Positions 46,312 to 57,342 are shown, counted from the stretch's first letter. The stretch: DNA of 64,000 bases from an uncultured Tenacibaculum sp. (GCA_947497895.1 CANMIL010000001.1:1-64000), one strand, 5' to 3'. The notes: generated by a model not told the origin, from the sequence alone. Translations and numbers: made by a program.

Positions 46312-46362
46312 ATATATCTCCCTTAAAATATCTTCAAATACTTAGCAGAATACCACTACACA

Positions 46363-48789
46363 ATGAGCCTACACAAAATTTTAACAATAGTTTTTTTACT
46401 CGCAGGTGTCTTCAAAGGATTAGCACAATATAAAGTTTCAGGAACGATTACATCGGATACCAAAAAAGCTCTTAATAATGTAAAAGTTTTTGATGGAAGC
46501 GGAGGAGAAATTACAACGTCAAATACAAAAGGAGAGTATTCTTTTACTACTGACAAGCGTAATTTAGAATTGATATTTTATGTAGATAATTATCAGTTTG
46601 TAGAGAAGAAAATCCTTTTAAAAGAAGGGAGTAATATTTTAAATATAAAAATGAATGCTTTTTCTGAAAACTTATCAGAAGTAGTGGTAAAATCGCAGAG
46701 AAGGAAAGCATTTGAATTAGGTAGACTTAAAGATGTTGAACAAACAGCAATTTATGCGGGTAAAAAGACGGAAGTTGTTCTTGTTAATCAGTCTACTGTT
46801 AACTTAGCATCGAATAACGCACGTCAGATATATAGTCAAGTTGTAGGTTTAAACATTTTTGAAAATGATGATGCCGGACTACAGCTAAATATTGGAGGTC
46901 GTGGATTAGACCCTAACAGAACGTCAAATTTTAACACACGACAAAATGGATATGATATAAGTGCAGATGTATTAGGATATCCTGAAAGTTATTATTCACC
47001 ACCAGCTGAGGCTATTGAAGAGATTCAAATAGTTCGTGGTGCTGCTTCATTACAATATGGAACACAGTTTGGAGGTTTGGTAAACTTTGTTCTGAAAAAA
47101 CCAAATCCAAATAAGCAATTAGAAATCGTAACTAGAAATACAATTGGTAGCAATAATTTATTTACCAATTTTACAAGCGTAAGTGGAACATCAGAGAAGT
47201 TGAGTTATTTTGCATATTACAACTATAAGAGAGGAGATGGATTTAGACCAAACTCAGAGTTCGAATCTAAAAATGCGTTTTTTCATGTTGGATATGAATT
47301 CAATTCCGATACGAAAATAGAAGCAGAACTTAGCTATTTACATTATTTAGCGCAACAAGCAGGAGGACTTACTGATGCAATGTTTAACGAAAACCCTTAT
47401 CAAAGTAATAGAGCTAGAAATTGGTTTGAAGTGGATTGGTTACTGTATAATTTCAAATTATCGCATGCTTTTTCAGAGAATACAAACTTTACTTTTAATT
47501 TTTTCGGTTTAAATGCCAGCAGGAAAGCTGTAGGATTCAGAACAAACAGAGTAAGTCAAGTAGATGATTTAGGAGGAAGAGATCTAATAACAGGTGATTT
47601 CAACAACTTTGGATTTGAAGCAAGATTATTGAGTAAGTATAACATTTTTAATAAAGATGCTACATTTTTAATTGGAACCAAGTTTTACAAAGCAGATAAC
47701 AGTTCTGTCCAAGGACCCGGTACTGATGGGAGTGATGCCGATTTTACGTTAGCATTAGATCAATTTCCTAATTACAGAAATCAGTCAGATTATAATAATC
47801 CGAATTTAAATATTGCAGTTTTTGGTGAGAATATCTTCTATGTGAATGATAAAATTTCAATAACTCCAGGATTTAGAGTAGAGTATATAAAAACAGAAAG
47901 TGACGGTTTTCTAAAAAAAATAAATTTTGATGGAGCTGGCAATGTTATTTTAAATGAAACCATAACCACTTCAGATGATAATACCCGTTCTTTTGTATTA
48001 TTAGGTTTAGGAGCTAGCTACAAACCAAGTTCAAAATTAGAGCTGTATGGAAACATTTCACAGAACTATCGCTCAGTAACGTTTTCTGATGTAAATATTG
48101 TGAATCCTTCCTTTCAAATAGCTAGTGATTTAGGCGATGAAAAAGGTTTTACAGCAGATTTAGGTATTCGCGGAAATATCAATAGAATGGTTTCTTATGA
48201 CGCAGGAATTTTCGGCTTATTTTATAATGATAGAATAGGGCTGGTACAAAAAGAATTGGATGACGGCAGAGTAGTGCAAGAACGAAGGAATGCAGGAGAT
48301 GCCAGAATTTTGGGTATTGAAAGTTTGTTAGATTTTAACTTGAAGAAATTATTTAATATATCTAATGATTTTGATTTCAACTATTTCGTAAATACATCAT
48401 TCATTCAATCAGAGTATATACGTTCAGAGGTTCCGGGTGTTATTAATAATCAAGTAGAATTTATTCCAGATTTAAATATTAAAACAGGAGTGAGGTTTGG
48501 TTATAAAAACTTTTCATCAAACATTCAGTATACTTATCTGTCAGAGCAATTTACCGATGCTTCTAATTCAGTCGGGGCTGGATTGAGTGGTGTAAATGGA
48601 GTAATTCCGTCATATGATGTTTTAGATTTTTCAACTTCTTATAAATACAAATACTTTAAGTTGGAAGCAGGTATAAATAACGCTTTAAACAATAGTTATT
48701 TTACCAGAAGAGCAACTGGATATCCAGGTCCAGGAATTATTCCATCGGCGCCTAGAACCTATTATGTAACGCTTGAATTTAAAATTTAG
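46363..48789 (+). CDS. TonB-dependent receptor, FecA-like
   Basis: This 808-residue outer-membrane receptor is powered by TonB. Parts: signal peptide (1-21), a carboxypeptidase-regulatory-like beta domain (about 22-95), a plug domain (about 120-240; V-R-G-A-A-S-L-Q-Y-G-T-Q-F-G-G-L-V-N-F is the diagnostic end), and a 22-strand barrel ending E-F-K-I. The plug sequence suits siderophore or ferric-citrate receptors of the FecA group. It lacks the extra N-terminal signalling domain, so it should not drive a surface sigma/anti-sigma pair. It follows the imelysin gene after a terminator. Iron uptake is inferred from family and neighbours, but the ligand is unknown. Confidence 0.92.
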   Translation: MSLHKILTIVFLLAGVFKGLAQYKVSGTITSDTKKALNNVKVFDGSGGEITTSNTKGEYSFTTDKRNLELIFYVDNYQFVEKKILLKEGSNILNIKMNAFSENLSEVVVKSQRRKAFELGRLKDVEQTAIYAGKKTEVVLVNQSTVNLASNNARQIYSQVVGLNIFENDDAGLQLNIGGRGLDPNRTSNFNTRQNGYDISADVLGYPESYYSPPAEAIEEIQIVRGAASLQYGTQFGGLVNFVLKKPNPNKQLEIVTRNTIGSNNLFTNFTSVSGTSEKLSYFAYYNYKRGDGFRPNSEFESKNAFFHVGYEFNSDTKIEAELSYLHYLAQQAGGLTDAMFNENPYQSNRARNWFEVDWLLYNFKLSHAFSENTNFTFNFFGLNASRKAVGFRTNRVSQVDDLGGRDLITGDFNNFGFEARLLSKYNIFNKDATFLIGTKFYKADNSSVQGPGTDGSDADFTLALDQFPNYRNQSDYNNPNLNIAVFGENIFYVNDKISITPGFRVEYIKTESDGFLKKINFDGAGNVILNETITTSDDNTRSFVLLGLGASYKPSSKLELYGNISQNYRSVTFSDVNIVNPSFQIASDLGDEKGFTADLGIRGNINRMVSYDAGIFGLFYNDRIGLVQKELDDGRVVQERRNAGDARILGIESLLDFNLKKLFNISNDFDFNYFVNTSFIQSEYIRSEVPGVINNQVEFIPDLNIKTGVRFGYKNFSSNIQYTYLSEQFTDASNSVGAGLSGVNGVIPSYDVLDFSTSYKYKYFKLEAGINNALNNSYFTRRATGYPGPGIIPSAPRTYYVTLEFKI

Positions 48790-48821
48790 ACTCAATCTAA
48801 ATAATAGTGTAAGCATAGCAG

Positions 48822-48861
48822 ATTTTCTTAAAATTTGATTTATCCGTATTTTTAAGAAAAT
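48822..48861 (+). repeat. 12-bp inverted repeat after the TonB receptor gene
   Basis: ATTTTCTTAAAA (48822-48833) and TTTTAAGAAAAT (48850-48861) form a perfect stem with a 16-base loop. There is no good T tract, and the repeat ends 8 bases before the next ATG. It may fold in the leader of the next gene or weaken read-through. Confidence 0.45.
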
Positions 48862-48869
48862 TTGAGAAA

Positions 48870-49592
48870 ATGTTGAAATCAGTAAATATAAGAGAGAAAC
48901 TTTCCAAAACGAGAAACCGTGAAATAGGAGAGAAGGATATTTTGTCTTGGGTTCAATTAGTTTTTGAAGAATTAGATATAGACAGAACAGAAATAGAAGA
49001 TGAGTTGAAGAATGCAAGTAATAATTCTGATAGAAATCTTTTTGATTTCGATAAAATTGATCCTGAAGCTGTATTTCACATAAGTCAAATTAAAAAGATC
49101 TGTATCGACTATAGATTGAGATTTTTAGATACTAGTCTATTTAAAGGAGACTATCCTCAAGAGGCTGTTAGCGAAATTAGAAGGTTGGAAAGACTCCACA
49201 ATATTCAATTAAAGGGATTTAAGATTATAGCACCATCTCGATTGTTTAAGCTTAAAGAAACGGATGATCCTCTGTTATTTGTGCCTTTAGGCAACGGATA
49301 TTATCACTTAATTTATCAATGGGGTAATGATTTACATCCATTGCGTAAAATCAAATTTTGGCCAACGAAAAATGTTGGAAACCTTGGAGTCTTTGTTTTC
49401 TTAATAAGTGTATTCCTAACTTTCGTTACACACTCAATTTTCTTTAGAGAGCATAGTAATTTAATGTATGCATTCGTATTGTTTTTATTTTATTTAAAAG
49501 GTTTTATCGGATGGGCTCTATTTTTTGGTATTTCATCAGGTAAAAATTTCAGTGAATATTGCTGGCAAAGTCCATATAACAAGATTTCTTAA
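48870..49592 (+). CDS. Conserved-looking two-TM protein of unknown function
   Basis: This 240-residue protein has a soluble N-terminal part (about 1-165) and two C-terminal membrane helices (about 171-190 and 197-219). The soluble part contains Y-R-L-R-F-L-D-T-S-L-F-K-G-D-Y-P and the aromatic block Y-Y-H-L-I-Y-Q-W-G-N-D-L-H-P-L-R-K just before the first helix. I do not recognise a named family. It follows the TonB receptor on the same strand after an inverted repeat and may be the last gene of the iron cluster, although co-transcription is not certain. Confidence 0.6.
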   Translation: MLKSVNIREKLSKTRNREIGEKDILSWVQLVFEELDIDRTEIEDELKNASNNSDRNLFDFDKIDPEAVFHISQIKKICIDYRLRFLDTSLFKGDYPQEAVSEIRRLERLHNIQLKGFKIIAPSRLFKLKETDDPLLFVPLGNGYYHLIYQWGNDLHPLRKIKFWPTKNVGNLGVFVFLISVFLTFVTHSIFFREHSNLMYAFVLFLFYLKGFIGWALFFGISSGKNFSEYCWQSPYNKIS

Positions 49593-49672
49593 AGTTGTAT
49601 TTATGAATCATTTTTAAACTAATTTGTTTAGAATGGTTTTAAATAATAGGTTTTAATATATTCTAGAAATCA

Positions 49673-49707
49673 TTGCACTTCAATAAATTTATTTGTAGTA
49701 TATTTGC
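49673..49707 (+). promoter_or_regulatory. Promoter of guaB
   Basis: TTG (49673-49675), 23 bases, TATATTTGC (49699-49707). The -7 box is an exact match and the spacing is at the upper end of the usual range. The ATG follows 54 bases later. Confidence 0.65.
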
Positions 49708-49731
49708 ACGTAATTAATTTTTAACAACTAA

Positions 49732-51234
<1,503 letters not shown>

Positions 51235-51259
51235 ATTTTATCTGACATAGAATTTGTAA

Positions 51260-51290
51260 AAGACCGTTGAGAAATCAACGGTTTTTTTAT
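51260..51290 (+). terminator. Terminator of guaB
   Basis: ACCGTTGA (51263-51270) pairs with TCAACGGT (51275-51282) around a GAAA tetraloop and runs into seven T residues. Confidence 0.88.
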
Positions 51291-51504
51291 TTCATAAAAT
51301 TTGTGAGTAATATTCTTAAATAAATGATAAAATTTGAATCTCATAATTTCTTTATTAAACATATATAAGTGATTTTTAAATGAATATGATTTCTTCTGAA
51401 CAATCGCAGTGTGAATTGGAATTTGTTAACATTTTTTTGGGCTTTTTCTGATCACAATTGTGTTTATCTTAGTTGTAAAAACAACTATATTGATCACACC
51501 TAAA

Positions 51505-52122
51505 ATGAAAAACTGGATTATTGCACAAACCAGTGAATTCGATACATACTTCATACCTACAGAAAAGTCTATTTGGCTTTCCAAACAACCTAAAGGTGTC
51601 GATATTCAAATGCTTATTGCCAATAAGAATTTAGGAATAGTAAAGAGCATTAGATACGAAGATTTAAAGGAAATTGTGTTTATTGATACTGATTCTAACA
51701 TTGAGTTTAAATATAAAAATAACGATTCTGATGATGAAGAATTCACTATTCAAACGGATGTGTATTCTCAAATTCAATCTTATATAAAATCGCATTTAAA
51801 GGGAATAGAGTTAAAAAACTATTCTATTTACAAACAGGCCCTGCCACAATTAATAGCCATAACAATAGCTGCGTTTTTGTCAATTGCCACTTATATTACG
51901 GCTATAGAAATTGAAAATGGAGTAACAGTAAATGTTTCTGGAAAAAGATCAATTATAAAAGCGATGATGATTAGTGTTGCTGAGAACTTGGGGAGTTTTG
52001 GTACGATATCTGCAGGATTTGTTATCATGGGTATTTTGGGTTCCTTATTAATAAGAACAATTAAGAATCCCAAAGAAGGAGAAGTTTTAACAATGTCCAA
52101 AATGACAAAGTTAGATGTATAA
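51505..52122 (+). CDS. Membrane protein of unknown function with two C-terminal helices
   Basis: This 205-residue protein starts at the ATG at 51505; an in-frame GTG at 51460 is less likely. The N-terminal part (about 1-115) is soluble and looks like a PH-like or beta-rich domain (M-K-N-W-I-I-A-Q-T-S-E-F-D-T-Y and R-Y-E-D-L-K-E-I-V-F-I). Two membrane helices follow, at about 116-138 and 160-184. No family was recognised. It stands between guaB and aroQ with no clear promoter, and has no obvious functional link to either. Confidence 0.6.
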   Translation: MKNWIIAQTSEFDTYFIPTEKSIWLSKQPKGVDIQMLIANKNLGIVKSIRYEDLKEIVFIDTDSNIEFKYKNNDSDDEEFTIQTDVYSQIQSYIKSHLKGIELKNYSIYKQALPQLIAITIAAFLSIATYITAIEIENGVTVNVSGKRSIIKAMMISVAENLGSFGTISAGFVIMGILGSLLIRTIKNPKEGEVLTMSKMTKLDV

Positions 52123-52246
52123 ATTAGCTGTAAACTATCTGTCTAATGGTAAAATGATAGAGTGCATTACAAGTTGCCATTCATTTAATGAGTAATTTAT
52201 TGAGTTAATTGAAAACAATTCCTAAATTTACTTCCTTTATAAAAGA

Positions 52247-52666
52247 ATGATGAAAAAAATATTAGTTCTAAACGGCCCAAACCTAAACTTACTTGGTAAA
52301 AGAGAACCTGGCATCTACGGAAATCATAGTTTCGATTCTTATTTTGAGCAATTAAAAGAAAAGTTTTCCAGTGTAGACTTACATTACTACCAGTCTAATG
52401 TTGAAGGTGAACTTATCAATAAGCTACATGAGGTGGGTTTTGAGTTTGATGGTATAGTGTTAAATGCGGCTGCTTATACACATACTTCTGTTGCGATAGC
52501 GGATGCAATTAAAGCAATTGAAACACCTGTTATTGAAGTGCATATATCAAATGTATATGCTAGAGAATCATTTCGTCATAAAAGCTTTTTAGCTCCCAAT
52601 GCAAAAGGAATAATCACAGGATTTGGTTTGAAAAGTTACGACTTAGGTATTCAAAGCTTTTTGTAG
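52247..52666 (+). CDS. aroQ: 3-dehydroquinate dehydratase, type II
   Basis: AroQ removes water from 3-dehydroquinate in the shikimate pathway. The type II family is a small dodecameric flavodoxin-like fold, and 139 residues is typical. The catalytic set is visible: N-G-P-N-L-N-L-L-G with R19 and Y24, N-A-A-A-Y-T-H-T-S, and E-V-H-I-S-N with H99. Translation may begin at either of two adjacent ATG codons (52247 or 52250). Its 3' end overlaps the convergent acyltransferase gene by 24 bases. Confidence 0.96.
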   Translation: MMKKILVLNGPNLNLLGKREPGIYGNHSFDSYFEQLKEKFSSVDLHYYQSNVEGELINKLHEVGFEFDGIVLNAAAYTHTSVAIADAIKAIETPVIEVHISNVYARESFRHKSFLAPNAKGIITGFGLKSYDLGIQSFL

Positions 52667-53824
52667 TTTCAAAATAACCCAATAGCGTATACCTAATAAA
52701 ACAAATAAAGGGATTAACACGTACGGAAACAATTGGATATTAAATAACCAAACGATCGGCATTAAACCTAAAAGAATCAATAAAAACTTAATATAATTAT
52801 AAATCCACTTCGGTGGATTTTTTTTATTAATTAGAAATGCTAAAAAGAAGTTCGGTGCGAACGCCCATAAAAAGTTAAAATTGTTGGGAGCGGTTGAATG
52901 ATTGGTGAAAAACCATAAAAAAACAATAAGAACACCAAACAAACCTGTTATTAATAGTAGGCTTTTGTCAAACCAACGTGAACGTATACTTCTTTTAAGA
53001 TCTTTAAAACTGATATAAGCTCCAATGATAAACAATATCAAGAAAACTAGTAGAGGACTTATTAAATCAGAATTAATGGTTTTTTCAGGGTACTCTATGA
53101 GTGTGTTTGTTTTTAAAACTAAGTTTTCTTCTTTACCATCTTTTATAATTTTTGAGTTTTCCAAAGCTTCAAAAACATAATCAGGTAAATACATATATTC
53201 ACTTGGTTGCGCCGTTTTATCTAATCGATTCCCTAGTGCAATATTAATACCTAAGCTACCCCAAGTATTGGTGTGAATTTCCTTATTCATTAATTCGCGA
53301 ATGGTATTTTCTTCAGTGATATAGTCATCTTTATAAATAATAATATCACCAAAGATATCTTTCATAATATCTACTGGTTTTGTAGAACAATTATTGAAAA
53401 AAGGATCGTAAAAATAACTTGCATTTTCCGGTTGAGCATTATTTTCTAAATACCTGAAAAAAGTATTACGCTGCTGAACATTCAAATTAAGAATTTGTTC
53501 TTTTACCCAACGTTCATCATTGTTATAACCTCTGAGAGAAGGAGGGAAAGAATAACGCGCTAAACGATATTTCATAAATCCTTTGGTAAAGTTTACGTAG
53601 AAATTTTCTTCTGTGAAATCGAAAATTCCATAGTTATAAATCAAATCCAATTGCAGAACGGGATCTTGAATACGAATTGCAGTATGACCGAACTTTTCAT
53701 ATAAAGCATCTCCCGGACCATAGGTAATCACACTAATTTTCGAGTATACAGATAATTGCATTCCTTGAGAAAAGGAATAACTTGATATGATAAAGTAAAG
53801 GAAAAGAAAGTATTTTTTTAGCAT
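52643..53824 (-). CDS. DUF4105 (Lnb-type) lipoprotein N-acyltransferase candidate
   Basis: This 393-residue protein has a signal peptide (about 1-20) and a periplasmic DUF4105 domain (about 25-240). At least four membrane helices follow (about 250-390). Candidate catalytic residues are H47 in K-F-G-H-T-A-I-R and C146 in F-F-N-N-C-S-T-K-P. Bacteroidota lack the classic Lnt enzyme, and DUF4105 proteins (Lnb) have been described as their lipoprotein N-acyltransferase; I assign it by that family link. It is 3 bases downstream of the PorV-family gene on the same strand, so both envelope genes share a transcript. Confidence 0.75.
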   Translation of the reverse strand: MLKKYFLFLYFIISSYSFSQGMQLSVYSKISVITYGPGDALYEKFGHTAIRIQDPVLQLDLIYNYGIFDFTEENFYVNFTKGFMKYRLARYSFPPSLRGYNNDERWVKEQILNLNVQQRNTFFRYLENNAQPENASYFYDPFFNNCSTKPVDIMKDIFGDIIIYKDDYITEENTIRELMNKEIHTNTWGSLGINIALGNRLDKTAQPSEYMYLPDYVFEALENSKIIKDGKEENLVLKTNTLIEYPEKTINSDLISPLLVFLILFIIGAYISFKDLKRSIRSRWFDKSLLLITGLFGVLIVFLWFFTNHSTAPNNFNFLWAFAPNFFLAFLINKKNPPKWIYNYIKFLLILLGLMPIVWLFNIQLFPYVLIPLFVLLGIRYWVILKLQKALNT

Positions 53825-53826
53825 AG

Positions 53827-54894
53827 TTATTGTCTAAAGAAGCTATAATCAAATTTGATTGAAAATATATTGGAAAATAAAGCATTTCCAACGCTACCGA
53901 TATTTGTTAAGGCATAATCCACTTGCACACCTCTGTACTTAAATCCAATACCAAAGTTAGGTTGGAATGAAGTAGATTTGGAACCATCAAATTCAGTAGT
54001 ATTTTGAATATTACCGATTCCTAAACGTAGAAAAGCCATTTTTTCATAGTCTAATTGCAGTCCAAGAGAAGGATCAATACTCAAAAAGGATGTTGAAATA
54101 ATATCATTTGTTTCTGCAAAACGCATGTTTAAATCTACTTCCGCTAATAGATGAAAAGAACGATTGATTTCAAATAATCGTGCTGCACCTAACTGTACTT
54201 TTGGTTTGGTAATTTCAGTAGTTTCTGGTAGTTCTTGATTTTGACCAGGAATGGCATTTTGAATCTTTTCAAATTCAGTTTCATTAATAGCCCAAGTATT
54301 AAAGGTTGTTGTAATATCACGAACCATTAAACCAAATTTCCAATTATTTCGTTCAAATTGTACTCCAGCATCCAAACCAAATCCCCAAGAAGATGCAAAA
54401 TCACCAATAATTCTTCTCACAACTTTGGCATTTACTCCAAATTGAAATCCATCGAGTAATAATTTTCTGGCATAACCAACATTAAAAGCATAATCAGCTG
54501 CTGAAAACAGACTGATTCGATTATAATCAATATTTCCTTCACTATCAATTAATTCGGTGGTATTTAAAATATCGTCAACACCAAAACGGATTATTGAAAA
54601 TCCAACAGCACTTTGTTGATCTACTGGCATAGCGAACCCAGCGAAATTATAACTAGCAATCCCGGCAAAATAGGAAGCATGCATTAAGGAACCTTGGTAG
54701 TCCTCAACCGCGACTAATCCAGCAGGATTCCAATAAATTGAATTGACGTCACCGCTAGTTGCTACAACGGATTTACTCATTCCTAAAGCCGCAGCATCAA
54801 CACCAATATTCAAAAACTCATTGGAGTAATTTCTAAATTGAGCATTGACTGAGGAAGCAACGAAAAGTGCAATAAAAATAAAACGGATGTTCAT
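53827..54894 (-). CDS. PorV/PorQ-family outer-membrane protein
   Basis: This 355-residue outer-membrane beta barrel of the FadL-like PorV/PorQ family has a signal peptide ending N-A-Q. The family motif D-A-A-A-L-G-M-S-K-S-V-V-A and the G-D-V-N-S-I-Y-W-N-P-A-G-L block are near the start, and the chain ends F-D-Y-S-F-F. PorV itself shuttles T9SS cargo to the attachment complex, while paralogues have unclear roles. I cannot tell which this is, though it lies apart from other por genes and is probably a PorV paralogue. It is co-transcribed with the DUF4105 gene. A hairpin lies in its leader. Confidence 0.85.
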   Translation of the reverse strand: MNIRFIFIALFVASSVNAQFRNYSNEFLNIGVDAAALGMSKSVVATSGDVNSIYWNPAGLVAVEDYQGSLMHASYFAGIASYNFAGFAMPVDQQSAVGFSIIRFGVDDILNTTELIDSEGNIDYNRISLFSAADYAFNVGYARKLLLDGFQFGVNAKVVRRIIGDFASSWGFGLDAGVQFERNNWKFGLMVRDITTTFNTWAINETEFEKIQNAIPGQNQELPETTEITKPKVQLGAARLFEINRSFHLLAEVDLNMRFAETNDIISTSFLSIDPSLGLQLDYEKMAFLRLGIGNIQNTTEFDGSKSTSFQPNFGIGFKYRGVQVDYALTNIGSVGNALFSNIFSIKFDYSFFRQ

Positions 54895-54913
54895 TCAATT
54901 AAAAATTAGTTTC

Positions 54914-54934
54914 ACCTAGCCATATTAGCTAGGT
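54914..54934 (-). promoter_or_regulatory. Hairpin in the leader of the PorV-family gene
   Basis: ACCTAGC (54914-54920) and GCTAGGT (54928-54934) form a perfect 7-bp stem 20 bases before the ATG at 54894. It may stabilise the 5' end of the mRNA or bind a regulator. Confidence 0.4.
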
Positions 54935-55024
54935 ACAAATATCGAAAATACTAACAACATAACTGTTTTTTTAACAAGTTATTGCCATTATAAATTCAAC
55001 ACTAAAGTAAGAAAACATTGAAAA

Positions 55025-55999
55025 TCAGACGAGGTTCATTTTTTCTTTAATGAATTGAACCATCTTTTTCTCCAACCAATTGTTTTGAGTTTTGGTAAAT
55101 GATGAAAGAAAGCCAACATGGCCACCATAGTTAGGTGTTATTAGATAAAAGTTAGCAACTTTTTCAGCTTCATCATAAGGATAACATTCTTTAGATAGAA
55201 AGCTATCATCTAAAGAGTTGATTAATAACGTTGGATGTTTGATTTTTGGAATGTAGGGTCTTGAGCTAGCTTTTTCCCAATAGTCTTCTGAGCTTTTGAA
55301 TCCAAAAACAGGAACGGTATATTGTTTTTCTATATGTCGAAACTTATTTGCTTTAGCCAAGAGTTTTCTATCCAGTTCAAATTCGGGAAAACGCTCTGCC
55401 TTTGCAATTAGTTTTGATTTCATCGTTTTTAAAAACTCCGACAAGTAAATCTTGTTTTTAAATTTTGATAATTCAGCTTGCGAAGTGGTTAAGTCAACAG
55501 GAACAGAAACAGCCACAGCTCCTTTAACAACTTCTGGAATATCAGAATATTCGCCTAAGTATTTCAAACTTAAATTCCCACCTAAACTAAAACCAACAAT
55601 AACGATGTTTTTGTAACTATATGTTTTATTTAGATAGTTAATCACAAAATCAACATCGTCGGTTTTTCCACTGTGATAGGTACCTAACAATAAATTATCT
55701 TCACCGCTACAGCCTCTTAAATTCATACAAACGGTATCGAAACCCGTATTATTAAGGTATTTTGTAGCCGTAAGCATATAACTTGAGGAAGAACTACCTT
55801 CCAGACCATGTATCAATAGGACTAATGTATCTGACTTGACAAAAGAGAAATCAAGATCAATAAAATCGCTATCCCAAGTAGTTATTCTTTTTCTTTTAAA
55901 GTTAATTTCTTCTTTAACAAATAAAGGTCGATAAATGGTGTTAAAATGCCCATTTTTAAAAGGTAAGCTCGGTGTAAAGTTTGAATGTAAAATTGGCAT
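55025..55999 (-). CDS. YheT-family alpha/beta hydrolase
   Basis: This 324-residue alpha/beta hydrolase is of the YheT/EMB8 family. The start G-H-F-N-T-I-Y-R-P is family-typical. The oxyanion strand is L-I-H-G-L-E-G-S-S-S-S. The nucleophile elbow is G-F-S-L-G-G-N with the serine, the acid lies in L-D-D-S, and the histidine in Y-G-G-H-V-G-F. There is no signal peptide. Substrates of YheT proteins are not established. It is a single gene with no operon partner, upstream of the PorV-family gene and on the same strand. Confidence 0.9.
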   Translation of the reverse strand: MPILHSNFTPSLPFKNGHFNTIYRPLFVKEEINFKRKRITTWDSDFIDLDFSFVKSDTLVLLIHGLEGSSSSSYMLTATKYLNNTGFDTVCMNLRGCSGEDNLLLGTYHSGKTDDVDFVINYLNKTYSYKNIVIVGFSLGGNLSLKYLGEYSDIPEVVKGAVAVSVPVDLTTSQAELSKFKNKIYLSEFLKTMKSKLIAKAERFPEFELDRKLLAKANKFRHIEKQYTVPVFGFKSSEDYWEKASSRPYIPKIKHPTLLINSLDDSFLSKECYPYDEAEKVANFYLITPNYGGHVGFLSSFTKTQNNWLEKKMVQFIKEKMNLV

Positions 56000-56122
56000 A
56001 TGGTTAGTTTTATAGCTATTTTAAGCAAATATCTTAAATTTTTTTCCATTTATCAATGATTTCAAGAAACTAAATAGTAATACCAATCGTATGTGTAACG
56101 TTTTGAAAGATAGTTTTTTAGA

Positions 56123-56151
56123 TTTGGTTTATAATAAAATTACTATTTTTG
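56123..56151 (+). promoter_or_regulatory. Promoter of the DUF6252-like lipoprotein gene
   Basis: TTTG (56123-56126), 17 bases, TATTTTTG (56144-56151): both elements fit the Bacteroidota consensus. The -7 box ends 17 bases before the ATG at 56169. Confidence 0.68.
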
Positions 56152-56168
56152 AGTAAGCACAGCTTTAA

Positions 56169-57233
56169 ATGAAGGGGACCATTTTTTATAGTGTATTAAT
56201 TATCTGTTTTCTTTTCCATTCATGTAGTAAACCGTTTCTCGATATCAACGGAATTTATCTAGATGGGAATGAAATTTCATGTGATGAAGCTGAAGATAAT
56301 TTGATTGTAGCCGAATCCAATTTTGCAAATGTTACTACTGAAAACTATTTTACTATTTGTGAAGAATATAAAATTGCCTTGCAAGAAAGTATAAATGCGT
56401 GTGAGGAAGTTAATCAAGAGTTGTTAGATCAGTTGGCCTTATTGGGTGATTGTAATTTAACTTCTTTTTTTCAAGTAAGCTTTGACGATGCTACCTATTT
56501 CGCCACTTCTTCAAAAGCAGAAATTGATGGGCATACTTTATACTTAGAAGCAATGAAAAGTTCTACAGGTGAGGCCTTTAAAATGGTATTGAATTACTTG
56601 GATGTTGGAACTTTTCAATTAGGTGTTGATAACGGTAATGGCCAAAGAAACACGTTTCAATACATTCCAGAAATTTCTGGTAACAGTGTTTGGGAATCCA
56701 ATATTGATGGAATACAACCGCAAGGAGAAGTTATAATAGCAGAAGTAGATTATAATAATATGTGGGTATCTGGATCGTTTAATTTTATCGGTACGGATGC
56801 AGATGGTAATCGCAAGGAATTTGCAAACGGAGTTTTTGAAAGGATTGTTTTTACTAAAAAAGACGATTTTTTTGCCAAGGTTGATGGAGTGGAATTTGTA
56901 GATGTTGATATAATTCCTGGTATTAATAATTTTGGAATTATTGGTTTTAAAGTGGTTGATGATGATGGCGCTTCTATTACTATTGGAGTGGCACATGATG
57001 TAACTATTGGAACCTATAGCTTTACAACTCTTCCTGAAGTACCTTCTGGGGATTATTCTCCTACTTTTGATGATTTTCACAGAGCGAACGGTACAATTAG
57101 CATAACAACGCATAACCAAGAAAGTAATTTACTTATTGGCGATTTTCAATTTACAGCAGAACCTGTGCATACAGGTGTTGGTACCTATGAAGTAACTGAA
57201 GGTCATTTTTGTGTTACCTATATAGATAACTAA
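56169..57233 (+). CDS. DUF6252-like lipoprotein
   Basis: This 354-residue protein has a lipoprotein signal with lipobox F-H-S-C (Cys19). A Cys-containing helical stretch (about 30-95, with D-x-x-L-x-x-A-E-x-N and I-N-A-C-E-E-V-N) is followed by two similar beta-rich repeats (about 105-225 and 230-350). The layout resembles DUF6252 lipoproteins of Flavobacteriia. The two halves share I-x-I-G-V or F-Q-L-G-V-D type strands, suggesting an internal duplication. Function is unknown, but surface exposure is likely. It has a full promoter of its own. Confidence 0.6.
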   Translation: MKGTIFYSVLIICFLFHSCSKPFLDINGIYLDGNEISCDEAEDNLIVAESNFANVTTENYFTICEEYKIALQESINACEEVNQELLDQLALLGDCNLTSFFQVSFDDATYFATSSKAEIDGHTLYLEAMKSSTGEAFKMVLNYLDVGTFQLGVDNGNGQRNTFQYIPEISGNSVWESNIDGIQPQGEVIIAEVDYNNMWVSGSFNFIGTDADGNRKEFANGVFERIVFTKKDDFFAKVDGVEFVDVDIIPGINNFGIIGFKVVDDDGASITIGVAHDVTIGTYSFTTLPEVPSGDYSPTFDDFHRANGTISITTHNQESNLLIGDFQFTAEPVHTGVGTYEVTEGHFCVTYIDN

Positions 57234-57342
57234 AGTTACTATTCGGGTTTCATATTTATTCTGTTTTGATCAAAATTAAGTTCATATCAAAAAGCCATAC
57301 TTCGAAAGGATTTATTATTTTCGTTTTTAAATTCTAGTAACT

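Noticed and set aside
56619..57119. Minus-strand 166-residue frame
   Set aside because: It is antisense to the lipoprotein gene; basic, Ile/Asn/Ser-rich composition without any protein-like pattern.
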